A stretch of DNA of 8,691 bases, taken from NCBI GenBank assembly GCA_047626195.1, contig JBLHSN010000262.1, positions 1 to 8,691 on the forward strand, read 5' to 3'. Made by a program: the position numbers and the translations under genes. Shown in pieces: positions 1-5,713 of the stretch. Every line of letters begins with the position of its first letter. Positions within the stretch are counted from its first letter, which is position 1. The DNA is from CAJXTB01 sp047626195 (lineage in GTDB: Bacteria; Myxococcota_A; UBA796; GCA-2862545). A model generated the notes under the pieces. It made no database searches. It was not told the origin of the DNA and saw only the letters and a program-made list of their open reading frames with translations.

Positions 1-140
1 GGATGACTCGGCGCGGTCCAGCACATCGGAGCCTCTGTGTCAGGCTCGATGTCGGCGTCGGTTTCGAAGGCGTGTTCGGTTGTAGGAGTCATCTTCTTGG
101 CGCATCCGCTGAGGATGAGTGCCAACGCGAGCAGGCGCAT
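1..140 (-). CDS. Putative small-signal lipoprotein, 5' end only
   Basis: Reading the minus strand from an ATG at 140-138 gives 46 open codons that run off the left edge of the window. The product begins MRLLALALILSGCAKK, a short hydrophobic stretch ending in a textbook lipobox (L-S-G-C, cysteine at residue 13). This predicts cleavage by signal peptidase II, lipidation of the cysteine and anchoring in a membrane. Residues after the cysteine are polar and acidic (several D, E, T and P), as in the tether of many lipoproteins. A GGAG at 149-146 sits 5 bases before the ATG, supporting this start. The signal peptide is unusually short with one arginine; a GTG six codons upstream would give a more normal 18-residue signal, but has weaker start support. 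The mature domain is outside the window, so no function can be given. The gene is divergent from wecC. Confidence 0.72.
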   Translation of the reverse strand, partial: MRLLALALILSGCAKKMTPTTEHAFETDADIEPDTEAPMCWTAPSH

Positions 141-269
141 GGGGGCTCCGGGGCGCACGCCATCTATCCCGCAGATGATTTGTGCGTCGGCTCAGGATTG
201 TGTTCAAGGAAACGTCCCCGTGCCGACACTGCGATATGCGGCTTTGGCTTTAGGCCGCGACGGAGACTC
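141..269. promoter_or_regulatory. Divergent intergenic region, lipoprotein gene / wecC
   Basis: This is the 129-base gap between two divergent starts, so it should hold promoters for both genes. It contains the GGAG ribosome site of the lipoprotein gene (minus strand, 149-146). The GGAG of wecC is at 262-265. I could not pick out a convincing -35/-10 pair for either direction. A weak imperfect inverted repeat (GCGGC at 238-242, GCCGC at 254-258) lies just before the wecC ribosome site. The region is an inferred control region by position only. Confidence 0.4.
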
Positions 270-1481
270 ATGCGAATGCGCCCCAAGACTATTTGTGTGA
301 TTGGACTCGGCTACATCGGCCTGCCCACAGCGAGCTTGCTAGCAACGAAGGGCTACACCGTCCTTGGCGTCGATGTCCATCCGAGCGTTGTAGACACTAT
401 CAATGCTGGGGACATCCACATTGTGGAGCCTGAGCTCGACATTCTGGTCCGATCTGCGGTGGGCTCGGGCAACTTGCGAGCTTCGCTTACACCAGAGCCG
501 TCCGACGTCTTTGTGATTGCGGTTCCAACCCCGTTCAAGGGAGACCACGAACCCGAGCTCGCCTACGTGGACAGCGCCACGGACGCCCTATGTCCACACC
601 TCAGTCCCGGAGACTTGGTCATCCTGGAGTCCACCTCTCCAGTCGGTACGACCGAGCGCGTAGCGGCACGCATTGCCCAAGCCCGGCCAGAGCTTACCGA
701 GTCGGACCGTGTGTTCGTCGCTCACTGCCCTGAGCGGGTTCTTCCGGGTCATATCCTTCGCGAATTGATCGAGAATGACCGTATTGTTGGCGGCGTGGAC
801 GGCCCTTCCACAGACGTTGCAGTAGGTTTCTACGAGACCTTTGTCAGCGGCGAGGTGATTGCAACGAACGCGCGCACCGCCGAGATGTGCAAGCTCACCG
901 AGAACAGCTACCGCGACACAAACATCGCGTTCGCCAATGAGCTGTCGATGCTGTGCCAGGAGCTCGGCATGAACGTGTGGGAGTTGATTCGACTGGCGAA
1001 CCGGCACCCCCGGGTCGACATTCTCAATCCAGGTGCCGGAGTGGGCGGGCACTGCCTCGCCGTAGACCCGTGGTTCATTGTTCACTCGGCTCCAGACACC
1101 GCTCGGCTCATTCGCACCGCTCGCGAAGTCAATGACAGCAAAGCGCACTGGGTGGTGGACCGGGTCGTCGAGAAGGCGAGCCGCTACCGTGACCCGGTGG
1201 TGGTGTGCCTGGGCTTGGCCTACAAGCCGGATATTGATGATCTTCGCGAGTCTCCGGCGCTTGAGATTGCCAAACAGCTCACGGAAAAGGTCGAGGGAAC
1301 GGTTCTCGCAGTAGAGCCCAACATTATCGCCTACGATGGTCTCGAATTGACCCCATTGCACGACGCTCTTGAGCGAGCGGATATCGTGGTGGCCTTAGTG
1401 TCTCACCGCGAATTCAAGCGAGTGGACCCTGCACTTTTGCAATCCAAGGTCTTGATTGATGCTTGTGGAGTATTTCGCTGA
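270..1481 (+). CDS. wecC: UDP-N-acetyl-D-mannosamine dehydrogenase (WecC)
   Basis: Cytoplasmic NAD-dependent enzyme that oxidises UDP-ManNAc twice to UDP-ManNAcA, a uronic-acid donor for surface glycans. The 403-residue product has the three-part plan of UDP-sugar dehydrogenases: an N-terminal Rossmann fold with GLGYIGLP at 12-19, a central domain with CPERVLPG at 153-160 and RTAEMCKLTENSYRD at 202-216, and the catalytic cysteine C262 in GVGGHCLAVDPW. The C-terminal UDP-binding domain carries YKPDIDDLRESPA at 318-330. RLANRHPRV and GHCLAVDPWFIV are typical of WecC rather than of UDP-glucose or GDP-mannose dehydrogenases. The reading frame is open back to the window start, but homology begins at MRMRPKTICVIG. 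GGAG at 262-265 is 4 bases before ATG 270 and 10 before ATG 276, so either could be the start. It shares one base with wecB, so the two are almost certainly cotranscribed. Confidence 0.95.
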   Translation: MRMRPKTICVIGLGYIGLPTASLLATKGYTVLGVDVHPSVVDTINAGDIHIVEPELDILVRSAVGSGNLRASLTPEPSDVFVIAVPTPFKGDHEPELAYVDSATDALCPHLSPGDLVILESTSPVGTTERVAARIAQARPELTESDRVFVAHCPERVLPGHILRELIENDRIVGGVDGPSTDVAVGFYETFVSGEVIATNARTAEMCKLTENSYRDTNIAFANELSMLCQELGMNVWELIRLANRHPRVDILNPGAGVGGHCLAVDPWFIVHSAPDTARLIRTAREVNDSKAHWVVDRVVEKASRYRDPVVVCLGLAYKPDIDDLRESPALEIAKQLTEKVEGTVLAVEPNIIAYDGLELTPLHDALERADIVVALVSHREFKRVDPALLQSKVLIDACGVFR

Positions 1482-2614
1482 TGGCCCGTATACTTTCGGT
1501 CTTTGGAACCCGTCCTGAGGCCATCAAGATGGCCCCCGTTGTTCGTGCGATTGAAGCGCGAGAAGGCTTGGAGAGTCGCGTCTGCGTGACCGCTCAGCAT
1601 CGCGGCATGCTCGACCAAGTGCTGGAGCTGTTCCAGATTACGCCGCACCACGACCTGCACATCATGAAGCCGGGTCAGGACCTGTTTGATGTGACCAGCC
1701 GCGTGTTGCTTGGCATGCGCGATGTCTTGGCGCAGGAAAAACCAGATGTGGTGTTGGTCCACGGCGACACCACCACCACCTTCGCCGCCACCTTGGCAGC
1801 GTTCTACGCCCGGATTCCTGTGGGTCATGTCGAAGCGGGACTTCGGACTGGAAACCTGCAGAGCCCGTGGCCCGAAGAGGCGAACCGGGTCCTCTCCGAC
1901 CAGCTGTGCCGCTGGCACTTTGCCCCTACCGAGCGAAGCGCGGCCTCACTGCGGCACGAGCACTTTCCACAAGACGGTATTCACGTCACCGGAAACACGG
2001 TCATTGACGCGCTGTTGTGGGTACGCGACCGCGTTCGTGTCACCCCGATTGATGGCTTTAAACAGGACTACGGTTCGGCCTACCCAGCGATTGCTGGCGG
2101 CGGGCGTTTGGTGCTCATCACGGGTCATCGTCGTGAGAGCTTTGGCGGCGGCTTTGAGCGCATTTGTGTGGCCATTCGTCGGCTTGCAGAGCGCTACCCA
2201 GATGTGTCCTTCGTCTACCCAGTTCACTTGAATCCAAACGTACAAGCGCCGGTCCACGAACACCTGTCGGGCTTGGACAACGTTCACCTGTTGGGCCCGT
2301 TGAATTACTTGCCCTTCGTGCGCCTCATGGACCGCTGCACGCTCTTGCTGACCGACTCTGGCGGCATTCAAGAGGAAGCACCCAGCCTCGGCAAGCCAGT
2401 GTTGGTCCTGCGGGACACCACCGAGCGTCCAGAAGGGGTGGATGCCGGAACGGTAAAGTTGGTCGGCACGGATACTGAGAAGATTGTCCGGGAAGCCTCG
2501 CTCTTGTTGGACGACCACTCGGCTTACGAAGCCATGCGCCACGCCCACAATCCATACGGGGACGGGCGAGCGGCTGTGCGCATTGCGGATGTTTTAGCCC
2601 GAGACCTCGCGTAG
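1481..2614 (+). CDS. wecB: UDP-N-acetylglucosamine 2-epimerase, non-hydrolysing (WecB)
   Basis: Cytoplasmic enzyme that interconverts UDP-GlcNAc and UDP-ManNAc, supplying the substrate for the WecC encoded just upstream. The 377-residue product has normal family length and the GT-B-like two-domain plan. Visible motifs are GTRPEAIKMAP at 9-19, VHGDTTTT at 93-100, HVEAGLRTG at 116-124, PEEANR at 131-136, TGHRRES at 214-220, HLNPNV at 249-254, DSGGIQEEA at 292-300 and RDTTERPEG at 311-319. D96, E118, E132 and H216 align by motif with the acid/base residues known from the E. coli enzyme (inferred by eye). The start is the ATG overlapping the wecC stop (TGATG), with GGAG at 1467-1470 ten bases upstream. 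A TTG six codons earlier would add MWSISL, which is not family-like. The overlap suggests translational coupling. The gene ends 2 bases from the convergent flippase gene. Confidence 0.95.
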   Translation: MARILSVFGTRPEAIKMAPVVRAIEAREGLESRVCVTAQHRGMLDQVLELFQITPHHDLHIMKPGQDLFDVTSRVLLGMRDVLAQEKPDVVLVHGDTTTTFAATLAAFYARIPVGHVEAGLRTGNLQSPWPEEANRVLSDQLCRWHFAPTERSAASLRHEHFPQDGIHVTGNTVIDALLWVRDRVRVTPIDGFKQDYGSAYPAIAGGGRLVLITGHRRESFGGGFERICVAIRRLAERYPDVSFVYPVHLNPNVQAPVHEHLSGLDNVHLLGPLNYLPFVRLMDRCTLLLTDSGGIQEEAPSLGKPVLVLRDTTERPEGVDAGTVKLVGTDTEKIVREASLLLDDHSAYEAMRHAHNPYGDGRAAVRIADVLARDLA

Positions 2615-2616
2615 CC

Positions 2617-3981
2617 CTACAGCCGGCGCAGGCGCTTGAGGTCTGCGCGAGTCACACCGCCAACGCTCCAGGCGGCAGCACTCCACGCCGCGATTCCCAG
2701 CCCTGTGGAGAGGGCCAGAGGCACTGGGGTGACGAGCACGGCGGCAAGAACGCCAGACGGTAGCAGTGCACGCCACGATGTCTTTGCAACGCCGATCATG
2801 GTTCGCCTCACTGGCCACATGTACAGTGCCAACAAGAGTGCCTCACAGGCGATGGTGGTCGCCATGGCGCCGGTCGCGCCGTAGATTGGGATGATGAGAA
2901 GGTTGAGCACAACGTTCACCGCGGCCGCTACCGCCATGCCGGCGAAGCGGGTGCGCTCGGCATCGAGAGTGAGCAAGCCAAGCGAACAGCCGATTCGCAG
3001 AAAGACGATGGGCAACCCCAGGGCACCCAAGGCCAACAGCGGACCGGAGGCGACGTAGACATCGCCGAGGGCGGCGTGCACCAGCGACGGTCCGACCAGC
3101 CATCCACCGACCGCGAAGGCCGCACCGACCGCCAGGAGCAACCGAAGAATATGGCCGAGCTCGGTAGGGTCTCGTTTGGTGGCGAGACTCGGGTAGGCGG
3201 CGGTGCTCACAATGCGAGCGACGATGGGGATGTTGATGAGGAAGAGGGTGGCACCTCTGTAGATGCCGACGTCTTCGGGGCCGCGAACCGCGTCCAAGAT
3301 CAAGATATCCACCCGCTCTTGCAGGGCCGCGAAGGCAACGAAGCCGGCGAAAGGAACAGAGGCGCGGACCATGCTGGCGGCGTCGATGTGTTGGTCGCTG
3401 GGGTGAACAGTGCGTCGCCATGTCCAGCCGAACACGGCCAGTGTCACCAACCAGGCCAGTCCCTGTGCGGCGAACACCCCGGTGAGCCCGCCTCCAACGC
3501 CTAGCGCAATGGCGGTTGCTACAACCACCACGACTCGCCCAGCGACGACTCCGCGCAGCTGCAGTGCCATCCTACGAATGCCCTCAAAAGCCGCCATGTA
3601 GACGTTGACCAGAGACATCAGGCCGAGGCTTACCCCCGCGACGACGGCGGGGATCCACCAGCTCGGGTTGTACACGGCAGCCCAACACCCGAGTGCTGCT
3701 GTGGCGACGGTAGATCCGCCAAGGGTGCTCCACCACGCTGTTCGAATCCAGCCGGCGTGTTCAGTAGACGGCGACCGGGCGATGGCTCGCGGGAGGAGTT
3801 GGTGAATACCGAGGTTCGACGTGAATGCGATGAGGTGGGCAGCGGTTGCGATGGTCGCGTACACACCGTAGTTGGCAAGTCCCAACCCGCGGGCCAATGC
3901 GATAGATACCGCGAAAGCAGCCGTAAAGCGAATGATTTGAACCGCAGCCAAAGCGGCGATATTGTGTCGCGGCGTGCTCAC
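2617..3981 (-). CDS. Wzx-like polysaccharide flippase (MOP superfamily)
   Basis: Integral inner-membrane protein of 454 residues, rich in A, V, L and G, with roughly a dozen hydrophobic segments, as expected for polysaccharide transporters of the MOP exporter superfamily. Family-like features are the N-terminal LARGLGLANYGVYA (29-42), QERVDILILD (221-230) followed by GIYRGA (239-244), and NVVLNLLIIPIYGATGA (356-372), the hallmark asparagine-rich helix of Wzx/RfbX-type proteins. By family it would flip an undecaprenyl-diphosphate-linked oligosaccharide to the periplasm. The tail is basic (DLKRLRRL) and so probably cytoplasmic. The start is a GTG at 3981-3979, with an AGGGG at 3997-3993 eleven bases upstream, slightly long spacing. 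The gene is antisense to its neighbours on both sides: convergent with wecB and divergent from the WecA-like gene, so it needs its own promoter. The transported glycan cannot be read from sequence. The name wzx is avoided because orthology is not shown. Confidence 0.87.
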   Translation of the reverse strand: MSTPRHNIAALAAVQIIRFTAAFAVSIALARGLGLANYGVYATIATAAHLIAFTSNLGIHQLLPRAIARSPSTEHAGWIRTAWWSTLGGSTVATAALGCWAAVYNPSWWIPAVVAGVSLGLMSLVNVYMAAFEGIRRMALQLRGVVAGRVVVVVATAIALGVGGGLTGVFAAQGLAWLVTLAVFGWTWRRTVHPSDQHIDAASMVRASVPFAGFVAFAALQERVDILILDAVRGPEDVGIYRGATLFLINIPIVARIVSTAAYPSLATKRDPTELGHILRLLLAVGAAFAVGGWLVGPSLVHAALGDVYVASGPLLALGALGLPIVFLRIGCSLGLLTLDAERTRFAGMAVAAAVNVVLNLLIIPIYGATGAMATTIACEALLLALYMWPVRRTMIGVAKTSWRALLPSGVLAAVLVTPVPLALSTGLGIAAWSAAAWSVGGVTRADLKRLRRL

Positions 3982-4132
3982 AACGGACAGTTCCCCTTGA
4001 GTGGCGATGCTGTATCCGGTGGCGCCGCTTGAAATTTACGGTGAAGGATTGCCGGTAGGGTGCACACAGTGATTATGGGCACAGTCGCTGCTCCGTTATC
4101 CGAGGGTGACCGATGCTACAGGCAAACTTCAG
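3982..4132. promoter_or_regulatory. Divergent intergenic region, flippase / WecA-like gene
   Basis: This 151-base gap separates two divergent genes and should carry both promoters. On the plus strand, TTGCCG (4049-4054) and GATTAT (4071-4076) lie 16 bases apart and match the sigma-70 consensus at 4 of 6 positions each, a weak candidate that would give a leader of about 50 bases. The same bases overlap an ops-like element (listed separately); if that element is transcribed, the promoter must lie further upstream. On the minus strand the AGGGG ribosome site of the flippase is at 3997-3993, and no clear promoter was found for it. Confidence 0.4.
4051..4063 (+). promoter_or_regulatory. ops-like element (possible RfaH/NusG-paralogue site)
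   Basis: The 13 bases GCCGGTAGGGTGC match the enterobacterial ops element GGCGGTAGCGTGC at 11 of 13 positions (mismatches at the second and ninth). In enteric bacteria ops sits in the 5' leader of long polysaccharide operons, where RfaH, a NusG paralogue, is loaded onto paused RNA polymerase. Here the match is in the correct orientation, about 70 bases before the first gene of an undecaprenyl-linked glycan pathway. The mismatch within the GGCGGTAG core and the lack of any RfaH-like gene in the window keep confidence low; it may be chance. Confidence 0.22.
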
Positions 4133-5656
4133 ATGCTGACCTACCTCGTCGCCTTTCTTATTTCGGCCGTTGTGAGCTTCATTCTGACGCCTTTGGTCAG
4201 AGATGTTGCGATTCGTCACGGTGCGGTCGACTCTGGCGAAGAAGAACGCAAAGTGCACGAAGTTCCCATGCCACGCGTGGGTGGCTTGGCCATCGCGGTG
4301 GGGTTTTTTGTTCCCGTCATCGCATTGTTCTTCTATGACAACCGGGTTTCCGAGAGCTACCTCGCGGACATGACTCGCTTCACTGCCCTCGCGGTTGGTG
4401 CGGCTGTGATGGTCGGCATGGGACTCGTCGACGACATCCGCAACTTGTCTGCCAAGGTCAAGTTGGTCGTTCAAGTACTTGTGGCATTGGGTGCGTTTGC
4501 CGCCGGATACCACATCGACTTTGTCAGTACGCCCTTCGGCGTTGTCGCTCTGGGCTGGCTTGCCCTGCCACTGACAGTGTTGTGGATTGTGGGTATCGTT
4601 AATGCCATCAACCTGATAGACGGACTAGATGGTTTGGCTTCGGGCATCAGCCTGTTTACAGTGTTTGTGCTGTTTATCTTGGGCGTCACCGGGAACAACG
4701 TCATTGTGGCTCTCACAGCCATTGCCTTGGCCGGCTCGCTCTTGGGATTCCTGCGCTACAATTTCAACCCCGCGTCCATCTTTATGGGGGACTCGGGAAG
4801 TCTGTTCTTGGGCTACGTACTCGCGGTCACTGCGATTAGCGGGTCAGCGAAGTCGCAGACTGCTGTGTCCTTGCTCATCCCGGTCCTTGCCCTTGGCGTA
4901 CCGGTGTTCGACACCACATTGGCGGTTCTACGGCGGCTCATCTCTGGCAAGCACATCTTCAGTGCGGACCGCGGACACGTCCACCACCGCCTGCTCGACA
5001 GCGGCATGACCCATCGGCAGGCCGTTTTGGTTCTGTACGCAGGCTGCACGGTGTTGGCTCTAGGGGCTCTGGGGTTGGTCTGGGCGACGACCGCACAGGC
5101 GGCAGTCATTCTGTGCGCCATTGGCGTTGCGACCATCGTCTTCACCAGGGTGACCGGTGTGTTCAGTGTTGCCGAAGCGAAGGTCTCGTTCAAGTACGGC
5201 CTGCGTCGCCAACAACGACTGCGCGACAACCTCCAGCGTATTCAAACGGCCGTAGACGAGATCCGCAAGTCGGATGACATCGACACCACCCTGGAGACGC
5301 TCGTTGAGATGGCCAATGCGGTGGGCATAGACCGGTTGGAATGTCGGTTGGCGGTGAGCGGAACATCGGGCCTACAACGGTATGCCATTCGCCACCCATC
5401 AGGGGCAGACGAGAACGCTCACTTCGGCCGCTATATGCTCGTCTTCCCTCTTGATGGCCATGCGAGTGGTATCGACATTACTGGCGAACTGCGTGTGTCC
5501 TGGGACGCCCCGGATGAGATGGTCCAAGTTCCCGAGGCTGGGTCGTATGACTGGCTGGCCATGGTGCTGCGCGACCGTGTGTTGGAGATAGAAGCGGCGA
5601 GTACCGCATTGCCGTTGCGCCCACGCCTCGCTGCCGAGACACTCCCGCCAAGCTGA
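4133..5656 (+). CDS. WecA/MraY-family polyprenyl-phosphate HexNAc-1-P transferase with C-terminal extension
   Basis: Inner-membrane enzyme that starts a lipid-linked glycan by moving a sugar-1-phosphate, most likely GlcNAc-1-P, from the UDP-sugar to undecaprenyl phosphate. Numbering from ATG 4133 (507 residues), the membrane core at about 1-343 shows HEVPMPRVGG (42-51), the Mg-binding DDIRN (100-104), NAINLIDGLDG (157-167), FMGDSGS (217-223) and SADRGHVHHR (277-286). That last loop, with its HxHHR, is typical of the WecA/TagO branch rather than MraY. Residues 344-507 are an extra soluble domain: a basic, helical linker (YGLRRQQRLRDNLQRIQ) and then an alpha/beta region that looks GAF-like. A normal WecA is about 350-370 residues. 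A GTG at 4106 would add nine residues, but its GAGG is directly adjacent, and the ATG gives the family-typical MLTYLVAFLIS. It is separate from wecBC but in the same pathway. The exact sugar is inferred. Confidence 0.88.
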   Translation: MLTYLVAFLISAVVSFILTPLVRDVAIRHGAVDSGEEERKVHEVPMPRVGGLAIAVGFFVPVIALFFYDNRVSESYLADMTRFTALAVGAAVMVGMGLVDDIRNLSAKVKLVVQVLVALGAFAAGYHIDFVSTPFGVVALGWLALPLTVLWIVGIVNAINLIDGLDGLASGISLFTVFVLFILGVTGNNVIVALTAIALAGSLLGFLRYNFNPASIFMGDSGSLFLGYVLAVTAISGSAKSQTAVSLLIPVLALGVPVFDTTLAVLRRLISGKHIFSADRGHVHHRLLDSGMTHRQAVLVLYAGCTVLALGALGLVWATTAQAAVILCAIGVATIVFTRVTGVFSVAEAKVSFKYGLRRQQRLRDNLQRIQTAVDEIRKSDDIDTTLETLVEMANAVGIDRLECRLAVSGTSGLQRYAIRHPSGADENAHFGRYMLVFPLDGHASGIDITGELRVSWDAPDEMVQVPEAGSYDWLAMVLRDRVLEIEAASTALPLRPRLAAETLPPS

Positions 5657-5671
5657 AGCGGACATTGACGG

Positions 5672-5697
5672 GCCCGGACAACTTTTGTCCCGTGGGC
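5672..5697. repeat. Strong hairpin between the WecA-like gene and lhr
   Basis: GGACAA (5676-5681) and TTGTCC (5685-5690) are perfect 6-base inverted repeats around a 3-base loop, CTT. Outer arms GCCC (5672-5675) and GGGC (5694-5697) can extend the stem across a 3-base bulge (CGT). No run of T follows on the plus strand, so it is not a classic intrinsic terminator. It lies 16 bases after the WecA-like stop and just upstream of the putative lhr -10 box. It could end or attenuate the upstream transcript, or be a repressor operator for lhr. Confidence 0.5.
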
Positions 5698-5701
5698 TCG
5701 A

Positions 5702-5707
5702 TACGAT
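5702..5707 (+). promoter_or_regulatory. lhr: Possible -10 box for a leaderless lhr transcript
   Basis: TACGAT matches the sigma-70 -10 consensus TATAAT at 4 of 6 positions, including the key A2 and T6. Six bases separate it from the A of the lhr ATG, the spacing at which transcription would begin on or next to the start codon. No Shine-Dalgarno-like purine run precedes that ATG, in contrast to most other starts in the window. No good -35 box is seen at 16-18 bases. This is inference from spacing. Confidence 0.3.
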
Positions 5708-5713
5708 GCACAC

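Noticed and set aside
3..269. In-frame extension of wecC upstream to the window edge
   Set aside because: The added residues have a low-complexity, arginine- and cysteine-rich look unlike the family. The Rossmann motif begins within 15 residues of ATG 270, GGAG precedes that ATG, and the opposite strand of the same bases encodes a better lipoprotein start.
588..1361. 257-codon minus-strand frame inside wecC
   Set aside because: It is fully antisense to a well-supported gene, has no recognisable domain or membrane pattern, and is an expected by-product of the codon bias.
1946..2548. 200-codon minus-strand frame inside wecB
   Set aside because: It is antisense shadow of the epimerase gene, with no motif, no start signal and no family resemblance.
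2843..3421. 192-codon second minus-strand frame inside the flippase gene
   Set aside because: The translation is dominated by R, P, H and S, as in out-of-frame GC-rich DNA, while the overlapping frame gives a clean membrane transporter.
3076..3504. 142-codon plus-strand frame opposite the flippase gene
   Set aside because: It is G-, D- and E-rich without motifs and lies wholly antisense to the transporter, so it is a shadow.
4106..4132. Upstream GTG start for the WecA-like gene
   Set aside because: The GAGG is directly against the GTG with no spacer, and the added residues (MTDATGKLQ) are not family-like. The start is kept as a stated alternative only.
5670..5697. Classic rho-independent terminator after the WecA-like gene
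   Set aside because: The hairpin is good but is followed by CGATACGATG rather than a run of T, so it was listed as a hairpin of unknown role.
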